This document shows, piece by piece, positions 44,950 to 53,484 of a stretch of 64,000 nucleotides of DNA (position 1 is its first letter; each line of letters begins with the position of its first letter). The notes below the pieces were generated by a model, which had not been told where the DNA came from, made no database searches, and worked only from the letters and a program-made list of their open reading frames with translations. This DNA comes from an uncultured Leucobacter sp. (GTDB lineage: Bacteria; Actinomycetota; Actinomycetes; Actinomycetales; Microbacteriaceae). The translations under genes were made by a program, and so were the position numbers. The stretch lies in assembly GCA_937967375.1 (NCBI GenBank), contig CALCJF010000064.1:1-64000 (forward strand), in the 5' to 3' direction.

Positions 44950-45446
44950 CCCGTGTCGTGCTCATTGACGGCCGCTCGGGCTCTGGTAAGACGACGCTCG
45001 CCGAGCAGATCGCCGCGGAGCTCAGCACCGACGACTCCACGGGGCAGACCCTGCATCTCGACCTGCTCTACCCGGGATGGGACGGCCTCGCTCTTGGCTC
45101 CCTCGCGGTCGCTACCGCGCTGAGCGAGGGCGGATATCATCCCTACGACTGGCACGAGGGTGAGTTCGCGACGAGTTGGATCGCCCTTGACCCCGAGCGG
45201 CCCCTCGTCATCGAGGGTTGCGGGGCGGTGACCGAAGCGAACCTTGCGGCCGCACGCGCTTGGGCGTCGAAGCGGGGCGTAGCCGAGGTGCGCGCGATCT
45301 GGCTCGAGTGCGACGAGACGCTTCGGCGAGAGCGTGCCCTCGCACGCGACGGCGCGACCTTCGCGCCGCACTGGCAGCAGTGGGCCGCGCAAGAAGACGC
45401 GCACTACGCGGTGCACCAGCCGTGGTTGCTCGTTCGAAACGCATAA
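44946..45446 (+). CDS. P-loop NTPase, uridine-kinase/adenylate-kinase-like
   Basis: 166 residues. Walker A DGRSGSGKTTLAEQ at 8-21, a YPGWDGL motif near 38, EGCGAVTE near 90 and an Arg-rich lid ECDETLRRERALARDG near 122 resemble small nucleoside or cofactor kinases of the uridine-kinase-like superfamily. The substrate is not known. ATGA overlap with thiQ and the TPP riboswitch upstream suggest it is made together with thiamine import, so a role on an imported pyrimidine or thiamine derivative is conceivable but unproven. Known thiamine kinases have a different fold (APH-like or ThiN/TPK). Confidence 0.7.
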   Translation: MTRVVLIDGRSGSGKTTLAEQIAAELSTDDSTGQTLHLDLLYPGWDGLALGSLAVATALSEGGYHPYDWHEGEFATSWIALDPERPLVIEGCGAVTEANLAAARAWASKRGVAEVRAIWLECDETLRRERALARDGATFAPHWQQWAAQEDAHYAVHQPWLLVRNA

Positions 45447-45534
45447 ATGTTCACGATGCGCAGCTGAGCGACAATCTGCGCGGAATTTCACGCTGCTCGC
45501 CTCACTGCGCTCTCGGGTGCAGTTGTATGAGCAT

Positions 45535-47094
45535 ATGAGTATCTTTGCGAAGATTTCCCGCGCAGCAGCGGGTCTTGCAGCAGCCGCTATTGTGCTGTTT
45601 GCGATCGGATTCGGTTCGCCGAGCGCAGCGCACGCCGAACCTGAACCGCCGGAGCTGCCGGGGGCAACGGCGACCGAGGTCATGCTCGCGAACTCGCCGT
45701 CGGTCTACGGAGATGTTGCGGTGTTCAACGTGACTGTCACGCTTTCGGCGCCTGTGCTCACCGGCGTTGTGCCTGGGCGGATCGAGGTCGACGGCCAACC
45801 TGTCGGTTCGGCGGTGCTGCTGCTCAACGTCGGAGCGGGCAAGTACAGCACGATACTCCCCGCGACAGCGGTGCTCGCCGCAGGCACGCACAGCGTTGTG
45901 GCCTTCTTCGATGGAACCCCGGGGGTCGGCGGCGGGTCGCCTGATGCGCTGCCTTCGCAGAGCGACCCGCTCGAGGTGACGATCGCGCAGCGATCTACCA
46001 GCACGGCCATCACCTCTGCGCCGAGCACGTTCGTCGGGCTTGCCCCGATTGACGTGCGGGCCTCCGTGCTCGCGAGCGGCGGAGCGCTCGTCGCTGCGCC
46101 GAGTGGAAACGCCGTGCTGCTCGCAGACGGTACGCCGCTCATCTACGAAGATCTCGACGCCCTCGGCGACGTGCGGTTCGAAGACGTGCTTGTGCCCTGG
46201 GGAACCGAAGAGCTCACCGTCGCCTACCTCGGCGACACCGCGCGAAACTTCGCCGTCTCAACTTCAGCGCCGGTCGTGGTCACCATGACGCCGATCGCAA
46301 CCGGGTCGACGCTCTCGCTCTCGTCATCCGAGATCCGCGCCGACGAATCGTTGACACTCACGCTGCGCGTGGAGCACAGCGAGGCCTCGACGAGCATCGA
46401 CCCCAGCGGGGGAGTGGAGATCCTCGTCGATGGCAACAGCTACTATTCGGAGTACCCCAGTGGCAATCTGAGCCCAGCGTCAGACCGTGCTGCGCAGTTC
46501 GAGGTGCAGCTGAGCGGGTTGTTGCCCGGCTCGCACGAGATCGTCGCGCGCTTCCTTCCCGCCGACGGGTTTACCGGCTCGGAGAGTGCTGCGGCAGAGG
46601 TTGTGGTGACGGCCGTGGAGACCGTGCTCACGGCAAGCGCGAATCAGGTGAGCGGCACGCCAGCGCGCCCGGCCGGAGTCGATGTTGCGGCAGCCTCGGT
46701 GATGCCAGAGGGTGGGCCGACGCTGTACTCGATGCCGGTGGCCTCGGGATACCCAGTTGATGGTTACGTGCAGGCCTTCGTCGGCTCGCGGCCCATTGGC
46801 GATCCAGTGGTGCTCGCGAACGGCGCGGGGCATGTGAAATTTTCTGGCCTCGCAGTGGGGCAGCATGACATCGAGCTACGGTTCACTCCGACAGAGGCCG
46901 GCCTGCTGCCGAGCTCAGCGCGCGTGCAGGTGATGGTCACGGCCGATGCGGGCCCGAACGGTTCGGGCAATAGCGGCGGATCGCTCAGCAATACGGGCGG
47001 GGTCGGGCCGATGCCGTATCTCGCCGGGGCGCTCGCGCTCGCGCTGGCTGGCGCAGGGGCGCTGTTGCTCGGACGCCGACACCGCGTCTCGTGA
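45535..47094 (+). CDS. Ig-like repeat surface protein with LSNTG sorting signal
   Basis: 519 residues. A signal peptide covers about 1-32 (AAAGLAAAAIVLFAIGFGSPSAAHA). It is followed by three to four beta-sandwich repeats of ~95 residues, each with a strand such as GRIEVDGQPVGSAV or GYVQAFVGSRPIGDP and a closing GSHEIVARFLP or GQHDIELRFTP, typical of bacterial Ig-like (Big_3-type) domains. The C-terminus has LSNTG (484-488), a hydrophobic helix and GRRHRVS, i.e. an LPXTG-like sortase signal with Ser for Pro. Probably wall-anchored. ATG 45535 chosen; no function beyond surface display can be inferred. The 88-bp gap before it shows no clear terminator. Confidence 0.75.
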   Translation: MSIFAKISRAAAGLAAAAIVLFAIGFGSPSAAHAEPEPPELPGATATEVMLANSPSVYGDVAVFNVTVTLSAPVLTGVVPGRIEVDGQPVGSAVLLLNVGAGKYSTILPATAVLAAGTHSVVAFFDGTPGVGGGSPDALPSQSDPLEVTIAQRSTSTAITSAPSTFVGLAPIDVRASVLASGGALVAAPSGNAVLLADGTPLIYEDLDALGDVRFEDVLVPWGTEELTVAYLGDTARNFAVSTSAPVVVTMTPIATGSTLSLSSSEIRADESLTLTLRVEHSEASTSIDPSGGVEILVDGNSYYSEYPSGNLSPASDRAAQFEVQLSGLLPGSHEIVARFLPADGFTGSESAAAEVVVTAVETVLTASANQVSGTPARPAGVDVAAASVMPEGGPTLYSMPVASGYPVDGYVQAFVGSRPIGDPVVLANGAGHVKFSGLAVGQHDIELRFTPTEAGLLPSSARVQVMVTADAGPNGSGNSGGSLSNTGGVGPMPYLAGALALALAGAGALLLGRRHRVS

Positions 47095-47141
47095 GGTGCT
47101 GCGCGGCCCTGCAGGGGTCTGCGACCGGGTAGACTGTATGG

Positions 47142-47726
47142 GTGCTGAAGGTCGTGGTCTTGATCTCAGGCGGTGGGAGCAACCTCAAAGCGTTGCTCGA
47201 TGCCGCCGCTGAACCCGCCTACCCCGCGAAGGTCGTCGCCGTTGGCAGTGATACCGAAGCCGCGGGGCTAGAGTACGCCCGTGCAGCGGGCGTTGACACC
47301 TTCGTGGTGCGCCCGCGCGACTTCGAGAACCGCGACGCGTGGGGCGAGGCGTTTGCTGCCGAGATTCGCGCGTTTGCGCCCGATCTCGTCGTGAGCGCAG
47401 GTCTCATGCGGGTGCTGCCTGGCGGCTTCGTGCGCGAGTTCTCGCCGCGCCTCATCAACACTCACCCGGCGCTGCTGCCGCTCTTTCCGGGCGCTCACGC
47501 CGTACGCGACGCGCTCGCGGCAGGTGCCACCGAGACGGGTGTGACCGTGCACATCATCGACGAGGGCGTCGACACAGGTCCGGTCTTGCGTCAACGCGCA
47601 GTGTCGATCCTCGCTGAAGAAAGCGAAGACGAACTGCACGAACGAATCAAGCAGATCGAACGACCACTTCTCGTAGACACCGTGCGCGACATCGCGACCG
47701 GCGCGCTATCACTGACCCCCGCGTAA
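47142..47726 (+). CDS. purN: Phosphoribosylglycinamide formyltransferase
   Basis: 194 residues, transfers formyl from 10-formyl-THF to GAR in purine synthesis. VVVLISGGGSNLKALLDA (4-21), catalytic Asn-His in INTHPALLPLFPGAHAV near 105-120 and Asp in HIIDEGVDTGPV near 136-147. GTG 47142 lies 6 nt after TAGACT (47130-47135), a textbook leaderless start. purH follows after 29 nt. Confidence 0.96.
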   Translation: MLKVVVLISGGGSNLKALLDAAAEPAYPAKVVAVGSDTEAAGLEYARAAGVDTFVVRPRDFENRDAWGEAFAAEIRAFAPDLVVSAGLMRVLPGGFVREFSPRLINTHPALLPLFPGAHAVRDALAAGATETGVTVHIIDEGVDTGPVLRQRAVSILAEESEDELHERIKQIERPLLVDTVRDIATGALSLTPA

Positions 47727-47755
47727 TCAGCGCAACAAGCAATAGGAGCCCTCGC

Positions 47756-49414
47756 ATGGCAGTTCAGAGCCAAGACCCCAGCCTCTACGAACACCGCGAT
47801 CAGATCGAGGTGCGCCGCGCGCTCATCTCGGTGAGCGACAAGAGCGGCCTGCTCGAGCTCGCCGAAGCCCTCGCCGGCGCCGGCGTCGAGATCGTATCGA
47901 CCGGATCGACCGCGCAGACCATTCGCGACGCCGGACACAGCGTGACTGACGTCGCTGACGTTACCGGCTTTGCCGAGGCGCTCGACGGCCGCGTGAAGAC
48001 CTTGCATCCCGCAGTGCACTCGGGGCTGCTTGCTGACCTGAGACTCGCAGACCACCGCGAGCAGCTCGCGGCTCTCGGCTTCGCTCCCTTCGAGCTCGTC
48101 GTCGTGAATCTCTACCCCTTCGAGGAGACTGTTGCGGCGGGCAAGCCCGCGGCCGACGTGATCGAGAACGTCGACATCGGCGGCCCCGCCATGGTGCGTG
48201 CAACCGCGAAGAATCACGCGAACGCGGCAATCGTGGTGTCGCCCGCACGCTACGACGAGGTGATTGCTGCGGTGCAGGCCGGTGGCACCACGCTCGAGCT
48301 GCGCCGCTCGCTCGCCACCGAGGCGTTCGTGCACACTGCACAGTACGACGCTGCCGTCGCGAACTGGTTCCTCGATCAAGAAGACGGCGCCTGGGGTGCT
48401 CTGCCCGTCGACGAAGACGTCGAGGCCGACGAGTCGGTCGACGCCATCTTCTCGCAGAGCGAGGCCTACGTCGGCTACGAGGTGTTCGGCCTGCGCGAGT
48501 CGGTGCTGCGCTACGGCGAGAACAGCCACCAGCGCGCCGCACTGTTCAGCGAGAACGAGGGCGCCGGCATCGCCCAGGCTACCCAGCTGCACGGCAAAGA
48601 GATGTCGTACAACAACTACGTCGATGCAGACGCGGCAGTGCGCGCGGCCTTCGACCACGAGCGCCCCGCGGTCGCGATCATCAAGCACGCGAACCCCTGC
48701 GGCATCGCGGTCGCTCCGGAGGGCGCGGCAGACCCCATCGCGGCAGCACACGAGCTTGCGCACGCCTGCGACCCGGTCTCGGCGTTCGGTGGTGTGATCG
48801 CCGCGAACCGCGTCGTGACGGCGGGCATGGCTGCCACCGTCGCCGAGATCTTTACTGAGGTGATCGTCGCGCCCGGCTTCGAACCCGCGGCCATCGAGAT
48901 TCTCACGAAAAAGAAGAACGTGCGCCTGCTGGTGCTGCCGGCCGATTTCACGCAGAACCCGGTCGAGCTGCGCCAGGTCTCGGGCGGCTTCTTGCTGCAG
49001 GACGCCGACCGCTCGTTCGCACCAGCGTCGTCGTGGACCCTCGCAGCAGGTGCCGCCGCAGACGAGGCGACGCTCGCCGAGCTCGAGTTCGCGTGGCGTT
49101 CATGCCGTGCGGTGAAGTCGAACGGCATTCTGCTGACCTCGGGCGGCGCCTCGGTGGGCGTTGGCATGGGCCAGGTCAACCGTGTCGACTCATGCCGCCT
49201 CGCAGTCACCAGGGCGGGGGATCGCGCCACCGGTGCGGTCGCGGCCTCAGACGCGTTCTTCCCGTTTGCAGACGGACTGCAGGTGCTGCTCGACGCGGGC
49301 GTGCGCGCCGTCGTGCAGCCCGGCGGGTCTGTGCGCGATGAAGAAGTCATCGCGGCTGCCGAGGCTGCCGGGGTGACGATGTACTTCACCGGCGAACGCC
49401 ACTTCTTCCACTAA
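47756..49414 (+). CDS. purH: Bifunctional AICAR transformylase / IMP cyclohydrolase
   Basis: 552 residues, last two steps to IMP. The N-terminal cyclohydrolase (MGS-like) domain has ALISVSDKSGLLELAEAL and STGSTAQTIRDAG, with VKTLHPAVHSGLL. The transformylase domain shows YGENSHQRAALF, the catalytic KHANPCGIA (Lys-His near 306-307) and SDAFFPFADGL near the end. AGGAG lies 6 nt before ATG. Lies directly downstream of purN in the conserved order. Confidence 0.97.
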   Translation: MAVQSQDPSLYEHRDQIEVRRALISVSDKSGLLELAEALAGAGVEIVSTGSTAQTIRDAGHSVTDVADVTGFAEALDGRVKTLHPAVHSGLLADLRLADHREQLAALGFAPFELVVVNLYPFEETVAAGKPAADVIENVDIGGPAMVRATAKNHANAAIVVSPARYDEVIAAVQAGGTTLELRRSLATEAFVHTAQYDAAVANWFLDQEDGAWGALPVDEDVEADESVDAIFSQSEAYVGYEVFGLRESVLRYGENSHQRAALFSENEGAGIAQATQLHGKEMSYNNYVDADAAVRAAFDHERPAVAIIKHANPCGIAVAPEGAADPIAAAHELAHACDPVSAFGGVIAANRVVTAGMAATVAEIFTEVIVAPGFEPAAIEILTKKKNVRLLVLPADFTQNPVELRQVSGGFLLQDADRSFAPASSWTLAAGAAADEATLAELEFAWRSCRAVKSNGILLTSGGASVGVGMGQVNRVDSCRLAVTRAGDRATGAVAASDAFFPFADGLQVLLDAGVRAVVQPGGSVRDEEVIAAAEAAGVTMYFTGERHFFH

Positions 49415-49471
49415 TTTTCTTTCATCCATTCTGCGGGCGTAAGCCCTCGGCATCGTAGACAGGTCGAACCC

Positions 49472-49831
49472 ATGGAAACTCTGAAGAACGTACTGCTCGT
49501 ACTGCATATCGCAGGCTTCGCCGGCATCATCGGCGGCGTCATGATGCAGATGCCCAAGGTGAAGGAGGGCGCAGCGAAGATCAACGGTGCCATTCTGCAC
49601 AGCTCATTGCTGCAGCTCGTCACCGGCCTCGCTCTCGTTGGTATGGCCTACGGTATGGGCAATGGCGACTTCGTGAACAACGCGAAGATCGGCGTCAAGA
49701 CCGTCGTGGTCATCGCTATCGTGGTGATCGCTCTCGTCTTCAAGAAGAAGCAGAACGTGAGCGCCGGCGTGTTCGGCGCGATCGGCGGCCTCGCACTGCT
49801 CAACATGGTGATCGCCATCATGTGGCACTAA
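49472..49831 (+). CDS. Small integral membrane protein of unknown function
   Basis: 119 residues with four hydrophobic spans (about 8-26, 42-65, 73-90 and 97-117) and short loops, the second loop reading GNGDFVNNAKIG. It has no recognisable enzyme motif. Its sequence resembles small actinobacterial membrane proteins seen next to purH. It lies on the same strand 57 nt after purH and ends at a perfect terminator. Function unknown. Confidence 0.65.
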   Translation: METLKNVLLVLHIAGFAGIIGGVMMQMPKVKEGAAKINGAILHSSLLQLVTGLALVGMAYGMGNGDFVNNAKIGVKTVVVIAIVVIALVFKKKQNVSAGVFGAIGGLALLNMVIAIMWH

Positions 49832-49843
49832 TACTCAGTGCAA

Positions 49844-49889
49844 CGCGAAAGGCTCCCCGTCAGCTCGAATCGGGGAGCCTTTCGCGTTT
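49844..49889. terminator. Bidirectional intrinsic terminator
   Basis: Perfect 16-bp arms CGCGAAAGGCTCCCCG and CGGGGAGCCTTTCGCG with an 11-nt loop followed by TTT; it serves the small membrane protein gene and the convergent phosphodiesterase gene. Confidence 0.92.
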
Positions 49890-49949
49890 GATAGGCCAGC
49901 GTAGTGTGCTCGGGTCAGCTGGGCGCGCGATGAGCGCTCGGCGATCGGC

Positions 49950-51797
49950 CTAGAACACCGCGACGAAGCGAGTGAGCGCGTCCACGAGCGTGCCAGCCAG
50001 TCCCGTCTCTTGCTGCATCTCACTGCGAGCGGTGAGCGCCACGTCGGGGTGATCGGTGATCATGCCGTCCGCGTCTCGTCGAAGCAGGTCGCGCATGCCG
50101 GCGCTCTCGTTCACAGTCCAACTGAAAAATCCGAGCCCTGCGTGATACGCGGCATTCTGCATCTCCTGCGTTGCCGACCACTCCTCAACCACGACGAAAT
50201 CGGCGTCGGTCGAAGGAACGTCGACGCCCGCGAACGCGAGAATATACCCGACGGTGGCATCTGGCCGCAGCTGCTTCAACTCGGTGGCGACCGGGTTGTC
50301 GAGGGTATGAAAGATATTGCTGTCCATCGCATCGAGCGAATCGAGCTCGGCCACCAGCAGTGGCACACGGTCGGGGGTGTCGAGACCCCCTGACTTCACC
50401 TCGATCAGCAATGGCATCTCAAGCTGCTGAGCGCGCCGCACGTACTCTTCGAGCGAGGGGATCTTGGCCTCGTGCCCAAACTGATCGCGCACCGTGATCT
50501 GAGTGAGTTCGTCGAGGGTCAGATCTTTGACCCTCTCACTCAACCCCGCGAGACGATCGAGCGCGGCGTCGTGCATCACCACGAATCGCTTATCGGCGGT
50601 TTGCATCACATCGATCTCGACGAGGTCTGCGTCGGCAGCAACCGCCGCCTCAAGTCCTGAAATCGTGTTCTCCACACCACCGTCGCTGAAACCTCGATGG
50701 CCGAGCACGAGCGTGTTCGGGTGCTGCGAGAGCTGCTGCATCGTACCCAGATGAAAGAAGCCGAACGCGAGTGAGACTGCCGCAGCTCCTGCGATCAGGG
50801 CACCGAGTTGTTTGCGAGGGCGAGCGGATTGGGCCCCAAGCTTGGGGTGGTTTTGAAGAATATCAGCCGCCTCGACAGGCTCCGGGCGCACGGACGCGAG
50901 CTGATCCTCGCGCTCCGAAACGAGCGTGAGCAGCATGGCGCCGAGCAATGACAGCACGAAGGCGGTGAGCGCGAGACCGAGCACTTGGGCGATGCCGAGG
51001 CTGAACGCAGCCACAGCGGGAGACGCTGCAGGGGCGGCGATGTCGGTGATCGCCGTGGGTGCGATAGCGAGCATCGTAAGCACGACGGTTGCCGCACCCG
51101 CGAGAAGCAGCACAATGAGGACAGCAAGTACAAGGCGCACCGCCGCCCAGCCTCGGGTGAGCCGCCAGCTGAGTCGCATCGACCTTCCGCCCGTTGCCGT
51201 GGTTAACGCGAATACGGGAAGGCTGAGTGCGAAACGCAGATTCAGTAGGGCGAGCAGCAGCATGAAGCCTGTCCAGATGGCACTGGTCACGGGGCTCTTC
51301 AGCAGCTCACCCGAGATGAATGAGGGCACTGCAATGCCCTGAGAGAGCACTGAGGCAAAACCGAAGCCGCTGAGCGGCACGATGAAGAAGAGGTAGCAGA
51401 AGAGCGAGAACGACGATGGACGAAGCAGCTTGCGTGCGGTGGCGCGCGTATCTTGCCAGATCGCGGTTGCGTTCAACGGTGTGCGGTGCTGGGCGCGACG
51501 CAGCATTGCGACGAGCACGATGAACTGCAGCGAGGCGAGCCAGAACGCCAGCAGCATGATCACGATGATGAGTGTGAACGAGATGCCAATGCCGCCCGTG
51601 AAGTGCAGCGCGCTGAAGTCGAGCCCGATCATGCCGTTCGCGCGTAGGGCCTCGCGAAAAAGCCAAGCGATGAGTGGGCTTACCACCACCAACATGAGCA
51701 GCTGAAACCCCAGCATGGTGACGGTCAGCGGCAACCAGGCGTGCCGCACGGTTTGCCAGGCCCGACCGAGCAGGGCGAACGGCGAAATACGGTGCAT
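49950..51797 (-). CDS. Glycerophosphodiester phosphodiesterase fused to an N-terminal membrane domain
   Basis: 615 residues. About eight membrane spans fill residues 15-330 (GDPD membrane domain), then a single span near 345, and a C-terminal GDPD barrel begins with GHRGFSDGGVENT, with metal-binding VEIDVMQTADKRFVVMHDAAL after it and LEMPLLIEVKSGG later. The catalytic domain would lie outside or at the membrane face, acting on lipid-derived phosphodiesters. ATG 51797 is 6 nt after TATGAT on the minus strand (51804-51809). The frame is open further upstream, but that part crosses a palindrome and has no signals. Confidence 0.88.
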   Translation of the reverse strand: MHRISPFALLGRAWQTVRHAWLPLTVTMLGFQLLMLVVVSPLIAWLFREALRANGMIGLDFSALHFTGGIGISFTLIIVIMLLAFWLASLQFIVLVAMLRRAQHRTPLNATAIWQDTRATARKLLRPSSFSLFCYLFFIVPLSGFGFASVLSQGIAVPSFISGELLKSPVTSAIWTGFMLLLALLNLRFALSLPVFALTTATGGRSMRLSWRLTRGWAAVRLVLAVLIVLLLAGAATVVLTMLAIAPTAITDIAAPAASPAVAAFSLGIAQVLGLALTAFVLSLLGAMLLTLVSEREDQLASVRPEPVEAADILQNHPKLGAQSARPRKQLGALIAGAAAVSLAFGFFHLGTMQQLSQHPNTLVLGHRGFSDGGVENTISGLEAAVAADADLVEIDVMQTADKRFVVMHDAALDRLAGLSERVKDLTLDELTQITVRDQFGHEAKIPSLEEYVRRAQQLEMPLLIEVKSGGLDTPDRVPLLVAELDSLDAMDSNIFHTLDNPVATELKQLRPDATVGYILAFAGVDVPSTDADFVVVEEWSATQEMQNAAYHAGLGFFSWTVNESAGMRDLLRRDADGMITDHPDVALTARSEMQQETGLAGTLVDALTRFVAVF

Positions 51798-51868
51798 CCA
51801 CCGATCATATTGCCCGGGTGGTGCGGCTGGCTCGAAACGTGGGTTGTGCCCCGCAGATGCGTGAATTA

Positions 51869-51935
51869 CGTGCGAGATATGCGCAATGTACGACAGAATC
51901 TGCAAAATTCTCGCACGCAGCGCATATCTCGCACG
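51869..51935. repeat. Palindrome in the divergent gap between phosphodiesterase and pirin genes
   Basis: 16-bp perfect arms CGTGCGAGATATGCGC (51869-51884) and its complement (51920-51935), 35-nt loop. Core resembles that of the element at 41213-41269 at 13 of 15 positions. Because the gap 51798-52066 is divergent, it is not a terminator for either flanking gene. Confidence 0.75.
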
Positions 51936-52066
51936 CTGTGCTGTGCTTGGCATAAGCGGCCACCAAGGAATATCTCCGTGCTCCAAGCGGTTGCAGCCGA
52001 GCAAGAGTATGTTGGCAAGTGACGTTGGCCCCAAAATACCAACCCAGCAGCAGAGGAGCCGGTGCA

Positions 52067-53062
52067 ATGAGCAATCTCGAGACAGGCCCAGACATTGCGA
52101 TGCTGGGGCCGGGCGAGCCGTGCACCTCGGTCGAGGTGCTGACACCGCGTGAGGTGCCGCTTGGCGGGCTTCGGGCGATGACGGTGTACCGAACTTTGCC
52201 GCAGCGCGGTCGTTCGCTCGTGGGCGCGTGGTGCTTTCTCGATCACTACGGCCCCGATGACGTGTCGATCACGGGCGGCATGAACGTGTCGCGCCACCCG
52301 CACACAGGCCTCGCGACGGTGTCGTGGCTGTTCACCGGGGGCATCAACCACCTCGACTCGGCCGGGGTAGCGGCCCCGGTGCTGCCGGGCGAACTGAACC
52401 TCATGCTCGCAGGCCGAGGCATCACCCATCAAGAGCTCAGCACGCCCGACACGAAACTGCTGCACGGTGTGCAGCTCTGGTACGCGTTGCCCGAGGGTAC
52501 GCGCTTCGGCGAGAACGGGTTCGCGCACTATGCACCCGAGCCTGTGCTCGCCGAAGGCATGACGGCGCGCGTGTTTATCGGTGAGCTCTTGGGCTCAGCT
52601 TCTCCTGTCGATACACGCACCACACCACTGCTCGGCGCCGAACTGCTGCTCGAGCCCGGGGCAGAGGTCTCGTTCGCGGTGCGCCCCGATTTCGAGCACG
52701 CCGTGCTCGCCGAGTCAGACGACCTCGTGGTGAACGGCACCGCCCTCGAGCACCGCTCGCTGGCCTACGTGCCGACCGGTGCAGACACGTTGACGCTTGC
52801 GGCCGGCAATCATGGAGCCCGCGTGATCCTGCTTGGCGGCGTGCCTTTCGGCGAAGAGATCGTCATGTGGTGGAACTTCGTTGGCCGCGATCACGATGAG
52901 ATCGTCGAATTTCGCCGTCGGTACCAGGCCGAGCTCGGTTTTGAGGCAGAGGATCCGGGGGACGCGGGCAAACCGTCCCTGTTCGGCGAGTTTCCCGATG
53001 GGCAGCCAGCCCCGATCCCGGCCCCGGTGCTGCCCCTCACCCGGCTGCGTTCGCGCCGCTAG
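52067..53062 (+). CDS. Pirin family protein
   Basis: 331 residues, bicupin. The metal-binding motif SRHPHTGLATVSW (His77, His79) lies in the N-terminal cupin with the partner His in GRGITHQELS; the Pirin_C cupin spans about 180-280 (VSFAVRPDFEHAVLAE, GGVPFGEEIVMWWNF). Bacterial pirins can have quercetinase activity or act as redox-linked regulators; the role here is inferred only. ATG 52067 has AGAGGAG about 8 nt upstream. The acetyltransferase gene follows after 33 nt. Confidence 0.88.
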   Translation: MSNLETGPDIAMLGPGEPCTSVEVLTPREVPLGGLRAMTVYRTLPQRGRSLVGAWCFLDHYGPDDVSITGGMNVSRHPHTGLATVSWLFTGGINHLDSAGVAAPVLPGELNLMLAGRGITHQELSTPDTKLLHGVQLWYALPEGTRFGENGFAHYAPEPVLAEGMTARVFIGELLGSASPVDTRTTPLLGAELLLEPGAEVSFAVRPDFEHAVLAESDDLVVNGTALEHRSLAYVPTGADTLTLAAGNHGARVILLGGVPFGEEIVMWWNFVGRDHDEIVEFRRRYQAELGFEAEDPGDAGKPSLFGEFPDGQPAPIPAPVLPLTRLRSRR

Positions 53063-53095
53063 ACCAAGATCAGAACCCAGCGAAAGGAGGGCATC

Positions 53096-53455
53096 GTGCC
53101 CGAAGAAAGATTTGCCGTAGAGAATCGCAGCGTCGAGTCGCGGTACGTGCTGCTCGACGGCGAGGCCGAGCACGGCAGCGCCGAGATCGGTGAGGAGTCG
53201 TATCTCGACTACCCTGCTGAGGGCGCCACGCAGCGCATCATGTACCACACCGGTGTCTCAGAGCAGTACGGCGGGCTTGGTCTTGCATCGGTGCTCGTTC
53301 GTGCTGCTGTCGAAGACACGATCGCAGCCGGGCTCAAGGTCGTGCCTGTGTGCCCGTACGTCGCCGCCTGGCTGCCGAAGCACCCCGAGTACGCCGATCA
53401 TGTGGTTGCCAAGACCGCAGAGCACCTAGAGGCGCTGCGCGCACACCAGGCGTAG
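53096..53455 (+). CDS. GNAT-like N-acetyltransferase (YjdJ type)
   Basis: 119 residues, single-domain Gcn5-related acetyltransferase of the short type. The acetyl-CoA segment GVSEQYGGLGLASVLVRAAVED near 60-81 and the C-terminal VCPYVAAWLPKHPEY near 90-104 are diagnostic. GTG start preceded by AAAGGAGG. Probably in an operon with the pirin gene. Acceptor unknown. Confidence 0.85.
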   Translation: MPEERFAVENRSVESRYVLLDGEAEHGSAEIGEESYLDYPAEGATQRIMYHTGVSEQYGGLGLASVLVRAAVEDTIAAGLKVVPVCPYVAAWLPKHPEYADHVVAKTAEHLEALRAHQA

Positions 53456-53484
53456 CGGACGCGGGCCTTGCGGTGGCTCGCGGG

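Noticed and set aside
51798..52145. Longer N-terminus for the membrane-fused phosphodiesterase
   Set aside because: Crosses a palindrome and the divergent pirin start; ATG 51797 has a -10 box at the usual 6-nt distance.
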